Origin: Thermoplasmatales archaeon
Lineage (GTDB): Archaea > Thermoplasmatota > JASEFT01 > JAUWIS01
Length of the DNA: 32,249 bases
Direction: 5' to 3'
Assembly: GCA_030019485.1 (NCBI GenBank)
Contig: JASEEW010000002.1
Location: 1 to 32,249, forward strand
Part shown: positions 1 through 7,409 of the stretch, piece after piece
Layout of the letters: the number at the start of each line of letters is the position of its first letter
Numbering within the stretch: the first letter of the stretch is position 1
Position numbers and translations under genes: made by a program
The notes under the pieces: generated by a model
Told to the model about the DNA's origin: nothing
The model's database searches: none
Seen by the model: the letters and a program-made list of their open reading frames with translations, nothing else

Positions 1-677
1 ATATTATTTTGTAAAATGCTGTTGGGGCAGTCAGCGATGCAGATGCCATCACCAGTGTTATTTTGAACCATACAGTTTGTTATTGTGTTGTCTGAGGAAT
101 ACTCCAGCCGGATGCCATCATCATTGTTATAACAGGCGCAGTTTGTTATTTGGTTGTCTGAGGACTCCCACAGCCAGATGGCCTCATCAGAATGGTTATA
201 ACATTTGCAGTTTGTGATGTTGTTGTTTAAGGAAGAAGATAGATAGATACCACCAGAATTGTCATATGAAGTTACATTATCAATTTTGCCATTTTGAACT
301 GAGTAAAAGTAGATACCATGCTTGTTACTGCTTTTACCATTATGAATCATGCAGTTTCTTATGATGAAATATTTGTCCGTATTTCTTATTTCTATGCCGA
401 TTGCGCTGCTCGCATTTATATCGTAATTTTCTATGATGTAAGGATTATTTATTGTGCCATCACCAGCCCAGCCTTCGCTACTCGCTTGTGATGCGAAATT
501 AGAGTTACCATCTATGCAGATTGGGTCGTGTGAAGTGAGAGATTTTGAGGGGTTTTCAGATTTCGACTCGGAAACCATAGAAACATTAGCGTTTCCTGCA
601 ACCACAACTAGCGTGCTCAGAACTAAAATCAGAGTTAGAATAGAAACGCAAAGAGTTATTGATCCAATTTTTCTCAT
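1..677 (-). CDS. Secreted parallel beta-helix (NosD/PbH1-type) protein, N-terminal part only
   Basis: The minus strand is open from an ATG at 677 to the window edge (about 225 codons), so the C-terminus is missing. The start MRKIGSITLCVS is followed by a hydrophobic stretch to about residue 28, a signal peptide or anchor. Next comes GDGTINNPYIIENYDIN, the usual entry motif of archaeal NosD-like surface proteins, then degenerate repeats of about 22-24 residues with N-x-I-x-N-C cores (NCMIHN, NITNCKCYN, QITNCACYN, TITNCMVQN) that form the rungs of a right-handed beta-helix. Family members are exported surface or carbohydrate-binding proteins, but the ligand cannot be read here. A TATA-like box lies about 28 bases upstream. 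It is transcribed in the same direction as the DUF72 gene but separated from it by 203 bases with inverted repeats, so it is probably its own unit. Confidence 0.85.
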   Translation of the reverse strand, partial: MRKIGSITLCVSILTLILVLSTLVVVAGNANVSMVSESKSENPSKSLTSHDPICIDGNSNFASQASSEGWAGDGTINNPYIIENYDINASSAIGIEIRNTDKYFIIRNCMIHNGKSSNKHGIYFYSVQNGKIDNVTSYDNSGGIYLSSSLNNNITNCKCYNHSDEAIWLWESSDNQITNCACYNNDDGIRLEYSSDNTITNCMVQNNTGDGICIADCPNSILQNN

Positions 678-880
678 ATGAAATAATAAGGTTAACTGCT
701 AATTTAAAACTTCCGACCACTATTACTCAGACGATTCTATCCCTCCTTCCATCAAAATCTTGGTAAAAGAACCCCTGATGACACCATATAATTAGACTTA
801 TTATATGGCTTGTATACAGCTTGATATCCCCATGGAACACCCAGTTTTTCCAAATGCTGCTCCTATTGGAAAGGAATGTT
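678..880. other. Intergenic region with two perfect inverted repeats
   Basis: No plausible gene is present. Two hairpins are visible. CCATATAAT (784-792) pairs with ATTATATGG (800-808), a 9-bp stem with a 7-base loop. TTTCCAA (847-853) pairs with TTGGAAA (866-872), a 7-bp stem with a 12-base loop. The second lies just past the stop of the DUF72 gene (881) and could be its 3' end structure. The first could be a terminator or an operator for the beta-helix gene. Confidence 0.5.
701..709 (-). promoter_or_regulatory. TATA-like box of the beta-helix gene
   Basis: The AT-rich motif aatttaaaa is centred 28 bases upstream of the ATG at 677. This is the archaeal TATA spacing expected for a transcript starting at or next to the start codon. 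Confidence 0.5.
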
Positions 881-1600
881 TCATTTTATCATTCCCTTGA
901 ATCTTAATGCATCCTCATACATATAAACATTGTTGAAAAAAACATAATCATTTCCTTTGCATATTTTTTTCAACCTTTCTAACTCACTGTCGGAATACCT
1001 GTACCTGTAACCGCCGATGCCATGGAGTCTGAAATAACCAAAATCACCATAAACCTGTTTGTTTTTAAAAGGATCAACACAATGAACCAATTCTAATTCT
1101 TCACATATCTTTTTAACAGTTTTTTCATCCCATTCCCCCCTGGGCTCCCAGGCAAAAACAAAATCCCTGGGAATGGATGAGAAAAAATTATACATGTTTT
1201 CAATATTATTTTTTTCCTGTTTAAAACTGGGAGGGCACTGGAATAAAATAATCCTTGCTCTCAGTGTTTTTGCTATTTCTTTTGTTTTTTCGTAGGCATC
1301 AAAAACCTCTTCAATGTTTTTGAAGAAACCAGCATGTCCTGGTTTTATCTTTGTTTTTCTGTATGTTGGTGATGAAATGGGATGGGTTATAACCTGGTTC
1401 GCCTTTAATGTGAACTCAAAATTTTTTGGGGCTTTTTCCCTCCATTTCTCAGATGTTTTAATTTCTGGGATTTCATAAAATGTTTTCTGTATTTCAACAG
1501 CATTAAATCTTTCAAAGTATTTTTTCATCCCAACAGGGAAGCCGCAGCATCCTATTTTCACAATACAGGATATGCAATGAATGCTATTATCTTTTTTCAT
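881..1600 (-). CDS. DUF72 (YecE-like) TIM-barrel family protein
   Basis: The 239-residue protein matches the DUF72 family: the opening VKIGCCGFP and FNAVEIQKTFYEIP, the FEFTLKANQVITHP segment, RIILFQCPPSFK, FVFAWEPRGEW, and the terminal YGYFRLHG-like segment (GDFGYFRLHG). The family has a TIM-barrel fold; its biochemical role is not firmly known. The ATG overlaps the stop of the radical SAM gene in an ATGA arrangement (1597-1600), indicating translational coupling. A GTG at 1561, next to the first conserved strand, is an alternative start, because the first 13 residues look non-homologous. The coupling to a radical SAM enzyme suggests a shared pathway, which is inference only. Confidence 0.85.
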   Translation of the reverse strand: MKKDNSIHCISCIVKIGCCGFPVGMKKYFERFNAVEIQKTFYEIPEIKTSEKWREKAPKNFEFTLKANQVITHPISSPTYRKTKIKPGHAGFFKNIEEVFDAYEKTKEIAKTLRARIILFQCPPSFKQEKNNIENMYNFFSSIPRDFVFAWEPRGEWDEKTVKKICEELELVHCVDPFKNKQVYGDFGYFRLHGIGGYRYRYSDSELERLKKICKGNDYVFFNNVYMYEDALRFKGMIK

Positions 1601-2370
1601 CTAAGAAGATGAAGGTTTCCAATCCTCACATTTTTCAGATGCTTTTCTGCAATCTCCAAGCATTCATATGCCTGTTTCTTTGATGTTAAAGGCATGTCGT
1701 CCATGTAAAAATGTGGATAAAATCCCAGAAGGCAGTATGGAATTTTATTATCAATTGATGAAATAAATTTTGAGATTGATTCAACCTCTTTTTTATCAAT
1801 ATATCCTGGGACAAGCAGCGTGCTTGCAGTAAGGAGATGATAACCAGCATTTTTATTGTATTCTCCAAGAAACCTGAAGTTTTCAATTGTCTGCCTGTTG
1901 GTAACACCGCATAACGCAATATTTAGCTTCTCATCCCATGCTTTCAAATCAAACTTTATTGTTCCACCAGATTTTTTTGAAATAGCCGCCATTCTTTTTG
2001 CCATGTTTTTGTTCATGCTACCATTCGTCTCCCAGCATATTCTGACATTATCATTTTTTTCAACAACAAGTTCAGATGTTTTCAATGCATGAATAATTTG
2101 TGGTGTTGGGTCACCGCCAAAAAAGCATACGCATCTTGTATTTTCATCAACCATACCTGCAAGTGTCTCAGGGCTCATAACAGGGGATAGATTTTTTAAA
2201 AGGTTTCTGTAATGCCAGTTCTGACAGTAAAGGCAGTTGAAGGAGCAATTGTGACTGAAAATCCCAAAGCCGTGCATAAAGTTGCTGTATGGCGCACTCT
2301 TGGTTTTAACCTCAAAATCGTAAACATCGCCATTATACGGCAAGGATTTAATTGATGTTATTCTTAACAC
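1597..2370 (-). CDS. Radical SAM enzyme, C-terminal piece (C-intein plus C-extein)
   Basis: This is the second half of a split gene. Residues 1-41 are an intein C-terminus: PYNGDVYDFEVKT (block F) and GFGIFSHN (block G), ending in His-Asn just before Cys42. Residues 42-257 are the extein core of a PflA-like radical SAM protein: C42-x3-C46-x2-C49 (CSFNCLYC) for the [4Fe-4S] cluster, CFFGGDPTPQ, WETNGSMN and FDLKAWDE. The start is a GTG at 2370. The same frame is open upstream to a stop at 2659 but has no other ATG, GTG or TTG after the proposed insertion point, so this GTG is the only available start. No clear ribosome-binding site is seen. The missing N-terminal half is at 4161-5903, across an IS110 element. 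Joining the exteins gives a 383-residue enzyme. The substrate is unknown. Confidence 0.85.
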   Translation of the reverse strand: MLRITSIKSLPYNGDVYDFEVKTKSAPYSNFMHGFGIFSHNCSFNCLYCQNWHYRNLLKNLSPVMSPETLAGMVDENTRCVCFFGGDPTPQIIHALKTSELVVEKNDNVRICWETNGSMNKNMAKRMAAISKKSGGTIKFDLKAWDEKLNIALCGVTNRQTIENFRFLGEYNKNAGYHLLTASTLLVPGYIDKKEVESISKFISSIDNKIPYCLLGFYPHFYMDDMPLTSKKQAYECLEIAEKHLKNVRIGNLHLLR

Positions 2371-2586
2371 GTGAAGATTACTATTAATAGGTTTGCTAGC
2401 AAACTTTGATAGCTTACCTGAGATATGCTCTCTGCTTAGTCTCAGCTTCCTCCGCCTCTTGATCGTCTGTTTTGCCCATTTTGGTAAATTACTTATATCA
2501 AAGAGGAATATGGGATAGACATCTGATATAGGACTTCTCCCTTTAGAAACGGGTAGTGTTAGATTATTTCGCCTGAGTAGTGAGCC
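2248..2586 (-). other. Intein C-terminal fragment (interrupted LAGLIDADG intein)
   Basis: The frame of the C-extein extends 113 codons upstream of the splice junction to 2586. Its sequence is intein-like, with LPKWAKQTIKRRRKL, LSREHI, then block F and the terminal SHN. The junction is Asn (2248-2250) followed by Cys (2245-2247). Codons 2371-2586 have no start codon, so they are probably untranslated now. Deleting 2587-4187 joins this frame exactly to the N-intein frame and gives an intein of 518 residues. Confidence 0.8.
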
Positions 2587-2636
2587 CGTGTAAGTGGCAA
2601 ATCTCTTGAGGCTCTTGTATATACTTTTTACATGTA

Positions 2637-2835
2637 CACTACCTATACCGGTAGTGTATCAGGGGTCAACGTTCCTGGCTCTTGAGGCTTAAGTCCTCGT
2701 CGGGGAGCTTGTTGCCCCCTGCCTATACGGCTTACACGGATAGCAAGTTGTGGCAATGTTTGTCCACGTATCACACACAAGTTTGTGTTCCCGTATAGGA
2801 CATTGGGGCTGTTTGACCCCCCTGATACAGGAGGC
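2637..2835 (+). ncRNA. Candidate IS110 bridge RNA in the left-end noncoding region
   Basis: In the IS110 group the noncoding left end encodes a bridge RNA with target- and donor-binding loops. Here the region is dense in stems: CACTACC/GGTAGTG (2637-2643/2650-2656); a 9-bp long-range stem CCTATACGG/CCGTATAGG (2722-2730/2791-2799) enclosing GTGG/CCAC (2750-2753/2764-2767) and ACACA/TGTGT (2775-2779/2784-2788); and two GGGG/CCCC hairpins near 2702-2718 and 2805-2820. The first hairpin contains gtagtg, identical to the flank at 2577-2582 just outside the proposed core. The second half contains gtggcaa (2750-2756), identical to 2594-2600 in the element's left end. Exact ends and guide pairing are unproven. 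Confidence 0.5.
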
Positions 2836-2845
2836 GATATAGAGT

Positions 2846-4048
2846 ATGGGAAACATGGTATATGTAGGTATTGATACAGGCAAAGAAACCTTTAGTGCTT
2901 GTGCACTAAATATAGAAGGAACAGAACTAATGACACCAACCAAATATGAGCATGGTAGAGAAGAATACAGAAAGTTTTTAGGGAATGCAAAAGCGATAGC
3001 CAGTGTTACTGGTGGGAGGCTTTTGTTTGGAATAGAGTCAACAGGGATTTACCATGTGCCGTTGTATGACTACCTTACGAAGAGAAACTATCAGGTGCGC
3101 GTGTTCAACGGTCTGGAATTATCCGGTATGCGTAAAAGTAGGATACGTAAGACAAAAACAGACGCTATAGATGCAAGGTTAATCGCAGGGTATCTGTTGA
3201 TGTGTTTTGATAAGGATAAGAGGAGTCCATTACCGCTTGAGTTAAGAAATCTGAGAGAGTTCTGCAGAATAAAGAAAAGGTTAACGAGAAACCTTACAAG
3301 GATAAAGAATCAACTGATAAGAGATTTAGATCTGATATTTCCAGGGTTTACAGGGATATTTTCTGACATGCTTGGTAAATCGTGTTTAGAACTTCTAGAA
3401 GAAGCATGTACGCCTAAAGAAATTATAGGTATGTCGAAAGAAAAATTACGGAAATATGTGTCTGAGAAACATGCAGTGAAACTTAAAATAGCAGCAGCGA
3501 AAACAACGTCAGTGAGTAGTTTTGATGAATCTGTAGTGTTTGAGATAGGTAGTTTGTGTAGGCAAGCAAGATGTTTACTTGATGAGCTGTCCGGGGTGAA
3601 AAAGGAAATAGATAGTGAGTATTCGCAGATAAAAACACCGTTGCAGAGTATTCCTTGTATAGGCCCAGGCACTGGTCCTGTGATACTTGCAGAGATAGGT
3701 GATGTAAAAAACTTTGATCATCCTAAAAGGATAGTGGGTTTTGCAGGGATAGATCCTGTGATAAAAGAATCAGGTAAATCCAGAAAGGAGTGTCGTATAT
3801 CAAAAAGGGGTTCAGCGTCATTGCGGTGTGCGTTGTATCAGGCAGCTTTTGCAGGGATTACTTGTAATCCGGTAATTAAAGCATTTTATAGGAAAAAGCG
3901 TTCTGAGGGGAAAACTCATAGGGATGCTGTTGTTTGTTGTGCAAGGAAGCTCTGTTACATTATCTATTCTGTCTTAAGTAATAACCGGGTGTTCTATGTT
4001 CCATCCCATATTATCGCTTCAAATGCTCAAATGAGCAAGCAGGGTTAG
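2846..4048 (+). CDS. IS110-family transposase (DEDD plus Tnp_20)
   Basis: The 400-residue protein has the normal family length. The N-terminal RuvC-like DEDD domain shows YVGIDTGKETF (first Asp), GIESTGIYH (Glu) and KTDAIDARLIAGY (two Asp). A coiled middle follows, then the C-terminal Tnp_20 domain with IPCIGPGTGPVILAEIGD and RGSASLR, whose Ser is expected to be the catalytic nucleophile. An AGGAGG at 2829-2834 precedes the ATG by 11 bases; a second ATG at 2855 is possible. The frame is intact, so the enzyme is probably still active. It catalyses RNA-guided recombination using the adjacent noncoding RNA. Confidence 0.95.
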   Translation: MGNMVYVGIDTGKETFSACALNIEGTELMTPTKYEHGREEYRKFLGNAKAIASVTGGRLLFGIESTGIYHVPLYDYLTKRNYQVRVFNGLELSGMRKSRIRKTKTDAIDARLIAGYLLMCFDKDKRSPLPLELRNLREFCRIKKRLTRNLTRIKNQLIRDLDLIFPGFTGIFSDMLGKSCLELLEEACTPKEIIGMSKEKLRKYVSEKHAVKLKIAAAKTTSVSSFDESVVFEIGSLCRQARCLLDELSGVKKEIDSEYSQIKTPLQSIPCIGPGTGPVILAEIGDVKNFDHPKRIVGFAGIDPVIKESGKSRKECRISKRGSASLRCALYQAAFAGITCNPVIKAFYRKKRSEGKTHRDAVVCCARKLCYIIYSVLSNNRVFYVPSHIIASNAQMSKQG

Positions 4049-4121
4049 GGATTTCTTTTTTCTTAATCCAACGTGTAGTGAGTTCTAGAGAAAAAGAATA
4101 AAATTACGCAAAAAATAATAG

Positions 4122-4142
4122 GAGTAAGGAGTCGTTTTACTC
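4122..4142 (+). terminator. Hairpin downstream of the transposase
   Basis: GAGTAA (4122-4127) pairs with TTACTC (4137-4142) over a 9-base loop, followed by T-rich sequence, inside the right end of the IS. It may end the transposase transcript or be a right-end structure. Confidence 0.3.
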
Positions 4143-4160
4143 GTCTTTATTTAGCGGATG

Positions 4161-5903
4161 CTATCTTTCTATCCCTATCGTGAGCCCGCAATAGTAAACT
4201 TTAATAGCAAGCTCCCCGCCATGCAGCCAAAGTTGATAATTTCTCCCTTGTAATATTCTAGGGGTTATACCGAGCCTCGTTAGTAAATATTGAATCCCAT
4301 AAGCAAGCTCTTCGCTAGCAGTTGTACATGAAATTGAGATGCTTTTAAAAACTTTTTTCCTCCCACCAGAATATCTAGCATGACTGTCGCCAACGAAATA
4401 AGAGTCTAATAAGTTCATAATAAACTTCTGTGGCATTGCGTAAACAAAATTAGGAATTCTTTTTTTATAGCAGTTAGAACCTGCGGCTAAAATCTTATTA
4501 AAAAGCAACGATAGAATCTCACTTCTGGCGTACACTCTAATGCAGCTATCTTTCCCAAGATATTTTGATATGCGAGTGTCTGCCGTAACGCCAAATACTA
4601 TTTTTATAAGATGCTTTGTTTGGTTTGCCAACCCCTTTTCCTTTATCCCAAAACAAAATTCAACTATGCCCTTAGATGTATATCCTTCTGATAAGTAGTA
4701 GCCGAGAAGTGTAGCTAATTCTGGGCTAATTTTTATAATAGCATATAGTCTATTTTTCCTGCTGCCATATTTTGCGCCTATTTTTAACTTCTTCTGCCTT
4801 CGCTTGCTGTCTTCTAGTTTTAGATATACCCAAAGAGGTAATGAGTCGGCTCTTCGCCAGTTATCAATTAGATACTCCGGAATTTTAAGTAATTTTGCTA
4901 ACTCAGATCTTGATTGTTTGTATAGGAGCTCTTTAGCATTATACACTGATATTTTTTCAACACCTAACTTTTGAAACTCTTCAATTAAATCGATTTCCTT
5001 AAGTGATTGAAGTTTAGGTCTTGGAATGTTCTTAGCAACTGGGATATAATCTCCTTTTTTCAGATATCTAGCGGGTTTCGTAGTAAAACAACTTTTTTCT
5101 AACACGATCATTGGGTGATCCAAGGTGACATGGATGGCCCTCCCATTCTCAGTTTCTATTTCCAAGATTTTACTGCTACCGCGCCTCCTCATTATTTTGC
5201 TTACGGGAGTATACATAATCCTTAAAGATTTTGGGTCAAAAGACGCAATTTTTATTTCATGTTTAGGTTTTGCCCAAATGATATCTTTAGAATGAATAAT
5301 CATATCAGACTCCTTAAACTCTTTATCTATCAACTCACCAATGGGTTGGATAGAAGGAACACCTCTCACAATAGCAAACATACGCTCAAAAGATGGTAGG
5401 CAGGCACCATAAAAAACAGCAAGATTCCTGTGAGGATAACATAAATCCCTGTTTGAGCAGAAGTTCATTGAAACACAGTTCGTGGGCAAAACGTCATAGT
5501 AGCATTCAACAACAGCATTCTCATCAACCCTGCTTTTGATTTTACCATGAACGTTTGTCCTAATACCACAGTAGCCCACATCATTTTCTGGGATTCTGCA
5601 ATTGTTCACACACAAACCACATGGAACACCATCCATGGGAGGCTTATTACGGAAAATGCCAGAGCATTTTCCTAATATTTCAGGAAAAGCCTCTTGGCTT
5701 TTCCGTGAAATAACAGGGAGAGCAAAACTTTTCCTGGACATGGTATGCGCATTCTCAACAAAAGGCAGAGCCTCATCCCACTTATCCCTGATGCATTCTA
5801 AGCATACCTTCAACGTCTTTGATATTTCCTCAGATTCTTTGTCGCAAATTTTGCATCTGGACATATTTGGTGAAACAGCGGAGTTTTTCTTAAAGTTTGG
5901 CAT
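4161..5903 (-). CDS. Radical SAM enzyme, N-terminal piece (N-extein plus N-intein)
   Basis: The 580-residue product has three parts. Residues 1-167 are the N-extein, with Cys pairs C17/C20 and C34/C37 (possible zinc site) and CGLCVNNC-x9-CGIR (C95, C98, C102, C112) as in PflA-like radical SAM proteins. Residues 168-572 are intein: block A from C168 (CLPSFERMF), block B HVTLDHPMIV (T260, H263), and LAGLIDADG motifs LLGYYLSEGY (about 399-408) and LLDSYFVGD (about 498-506). Residues 573-580 (GLTIGIER) and the stop come from the inserted IS110. The remaining intein and the catalytic extein lie at 1597-2586. Met14 (codon at 5864) could be the true start, because the TATA-like box at 5909-5917 lies only about 10 bases from the first ATG. 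Codons 67-85 contain two hairpins. Confidence 0.85.
   Translation of the reverse strand: MPNFKKNSAVSPNMSRCKICDKESEEISKTLKVCLECIRDKWDEALPFVENAHTMSRKSFALPVISRKSQEAFPEILGKCSGIFRNKPPMDGVPCGLCVNNCRIPENDVGYCGIRTNVHGKIKSRVDENAVVECYYDVLPTNCVSMNFCSNRDLCYPHRNLAVFYGACLPSFERMFAIVRGVPSIQPIGELIDKEFKESDMIIHSKDIIWAKPKHEIKIASFDPKSLRIMYTPVSKIMRRRGSSKILEIETENGRAIHVTLDHPMIVLEKSCFTTKPARYLKKGDYIPVAKNIPRPKLQSLKEIDLIEEFQKLGVEKISVYNAKELLYKQSRSELAKLLKIPEYLIDNWRRADSLPLWVYLKLEDSKRRQKKLKIGAKYGSRKNRLYAIIKISPELATLLGYYLSEGYTSKGIVEFCFGIKEKGLANQTKHLIKIVFGVTADTRISKYLGKDSCIRVYARSEILSLLFNKILAAGSNCYKKRIPNFVYAMPQKFIMNLLDSYFVGDSHARYSGGRKKVFKSISISCTTASEELAYGIQYLLTRLGITPRILQGRNYQLWLHGGELAIKVYYCGLTIGIER
4188..5402 (-). other. Intein N-terminal fragment with LAGLIDADG endonuclease motifs
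   Basis: The intein begins at the Cys codon 5400-5402, directly after extein Ala167, and is truncated at the IS junction after 405 codons. It contains splicing blocks A and B and both dodecapeptide motifs. The IS enters after the second motif, in the endonuclease's C-terminal part. The splicing residues (Cys1, T-x-x-H and, in the other piece, His-Asn plus Cys+1) are all present. Confidence 0.85.
5651..5704. repeat. Two adjacent 9-bp hairpins within the N-extein coding sequence
   Basis: GGAAAATGC (5651-5659) pairs with GCATTTTCC (5664-5672), and GGAAAAGCC (5683-5691) pairs with GGCTTTTCC (5696-5704). The two stems are nearly the same. A third copy of the second hairpin stem occurs at 21006-21026 after thrS. 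They fall in a linker between the N-terminal Cys pairs and the conserved CGLC segment, so a small palindromic repeat may have inserted in frame. Confidence 0.55.
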
Positions 5904-5939
5904 GAAAACTATTTAAACGCCTAATCATTTTTCATTACA
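5904..5939. promoter_or_regulatory. 36-bp divergent promoter between the radical SAM and GlpA-like genes
   Basis: A single AT-rich block, tatttaaac (5910-5918), lies about 26-27 bases before the plus-strand ATG at 5940, the right place for a leaderless transcript. In the other direction it is too close to the ATG at 5903 but would suit a start at Met14 (5864). The two opposed genes may share this box. Confidence 0.45.
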
Positions 5940-7409
5940 ATGAAAAAGTTCCAAGTAGCCATTATCGGCGGCGGTGTTATCGGTTCTTCAATAGCCAGAG
6001 AATTATCAAGGTACGATGTCAGCGTGGTTGTTTTTGAATCTGGAAGCGATGTTGCATCACAGGCCAGCAAGGCAAACAGTGGGGTTATACACAGCGGAAT
6101 AAACTCTCCACCTTACTCACTCAAGGCTCGTTTATGTGTGGAGGGAAACAGGATGTTTCAATCGCTTGCCGGGGAGCTTGGGGTTCCTGTGAAATGGGTC
6201 GGAAAATTTGTTGTGGCAGGGAATGAAGATGAGATTGCTGAACTTGAACATCTCAAGAGAGTTGGAGAAAGCAACGGCGTTCCCGGGCTTGAGATACTGG
6301 ATGAGGCAGGGGTGAAAAAAAAGGAAAAAAACATATCATGCAGGGGTGCGCTCTGGGTGCCAACAGCAGGGATCACATCCCCCTATCAGCTCACGATTGC
6401 ACTGGCTGAAAATGCTGCTGAAAACAATGTGAAATTCCTGCTGGAAACAAAAGTCATTGGTTTAAAAAAACAGGCTCAGAAATTTTTTGTAAACACAACC
6501 AAGGGGGGGTTCCTGGCAGATGTGGTTGTAAATGCGGCAGGGGTGTTCTGCCGCGATATTGTTGCAATGCTGGAGGAGCCGGATTTCAATGTTTACCCGT
6601 GCAGAGGAGAGTATCTGGTTCTGGATAAATCATACAGCTGGCTGGTCAGGTCGATGGTATACCCTGTTCCGCCCAAACATACGGGTGTTCTGGGCATCCA
6701 CATCACACCCACTATTGAGGGTAACATACTGCTGGGTCCAAGTGCTGAATTTATAAATGAGGATGAGGACACTCGGACTACTAGAGAGGCGATGATTTCT
6801 CTGCTGAAGCATGCAAAAGAAATGGTCCCTGTGGTCCCAGATAATGCTGTCATAAATGCTTATTCTGGTATCAGGTCAAAGCTTGCCTCTGCTGAAAACG
6901 GTGGCTGGGCTGATTTCAGAATAGAGGAAAGCAGAAACACACCAGGGCTGATAAACATCCTGGGAATAGAGTCCCCTGGGTTAACTGCAGCGCCGGCAAT
7001 TGCTAAAGAGGCGATAGGGATAATTGCAGGGTTAATAGTGTTGAAAGAGAAAGGCAGTTTCAAATCAAACCGGGCCAGAGTCAATCGTTTTTCCGGGCTG
7101 TTAGAAACTGAGCGGGCAAAAATGATTGAAAAGGATAGTAAATGGGGCAGGGTTGTATGCAGATGTGAGCAGGTAACAGAGCGGGAGGTGACTGATGCTC
7201 TTTCCAACCCATTGGGTGCACGAACACTGTCTTCTGTTAAATACCGCTGCAGGGCAGGCATGGGGCGCTGTCAGGGGGGTTTCTGCACACCGCATATTGT
7301 CAGGATAATGAAAGATAACTTTGGGATGGATGTAATTGATATCAAACTCAAATCCCCAAACTCAACACTTTTTACCGGCAGGGTCAGGGAGGTGCGCGAG
7401 CATGGTTGA
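5940..7409 (+). CDS. GlpA-like FAD-dependent oxidoreductase with BFD-like [2Fe-2S] domain
   Basis: The 489-residue protein has an N-terminal dinucleotide-binding motif VAIIGGGVIGSSIARELS (about 5-22), a DAO-type FAD oxidoreductase body (ASKANSGVIHSG, ALWVPTAGI, VNAAGVFCRDI, LGIESPGLTAAPA), and a C-terminal BFD-like domain with CxC (C407, C409) and C-x4-C (C444, C449) for a [2Fe-2S] cluster. This architecture is that of anaerobic glycerol-3-phosphate dehydrogenase GlpA and L-2-hydroxyglutarate oxidase relatives. It is the first gene of an operon with two overlapping partners. In bacteria the same trio is often near glpK, but no glycerol kinase is visible here, so the substrate (a 2-hydroxyacid or glycerol phosphate) is inferred only. 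Confidence 0.88.
   Translation: MKKFQVAIIGGGVIGSSIARELSRYDVSVVVFESGSDVASQASKANSGVIHSGINSPPYSLKARLCVEGNRMFQSLAGELGVPVKWVGKFVVAGNEDEIAELEHLKRVGESNGVPGLEILDEAGVKKKEKNISCRGALWVPTAGITSPYQLTIALAENAAENNVKFLLETKVIGLKKQAQKFFVNTTKGGFLADVVVNAAGVFCRDIVAMLEEPDFNVYPCRGEYLVLDKSYSWLVRSMVYPVPPKHTGVLGIHITPTIEGNILLGPSAEFINEDEDTRTTREAMISLLKHAKEMVPVVPDNAVINAYSGIRSKLASAENGGWADFRIEESRNTPGLINILGIESPGLTAAPAIAKEAIGIIAGLIVLKEKGSFKSNRARVNRFSGLLETERAKMIEKDSKWGRVVCRCEQVTEREVTDALSNPLGARTLSSVKYRCRAGMGRCQGGFCTPHIVRIMKDNFGMDVIDIKLKSPNSTLFTGRVREVREHG

Larger units (their letters stand above)
2587..4187 (+). mobile_element. IS110-family insertion sequence inside the intein
   Basis: The element holds a 400-residue IS110-type transposase and about 259 bases of highly structured left-end sequence, and has no terminal inverted repeats, as expected for IS110. 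Boundaries are inferred. Both junctions contain tgagcccg (2581-2588 and 4181-4188). Removing 1601 bases with a CC dinucleotide core (2585-2586 equivalent to 4186-4187) restores the intein frame exactly. Removing 1600 bases, one copy of the 8-bp repeat, would leave a frameshift. The transposase reads opposite to the host gene. The ends could be off by a few bases. Confidence 0.75.

Noticed and set aside
454..681. A 75-codon plus-strand frame at the window start
   Set aside because: It is the complement of the beta-helix gene, whose signal peptide and repeat motifs are clear on the minus strand.
2581..4188. The 8-bp repeat tgagcccg read as a target-site duplication of the IS element
   Set aside because: IS110 elements do not make such duplications by their mechanism, and using this spacing leaves the intein out of frame. 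A CC core with one base more restores the frame.
7336..7401. A longer N-terminus for the second oxidoreductase
   Set aside because: The extra 22 residues lie inside the upstream gene and precede the FAD motif; the ATG at 7402 has a strong Shine-Dalgarno.
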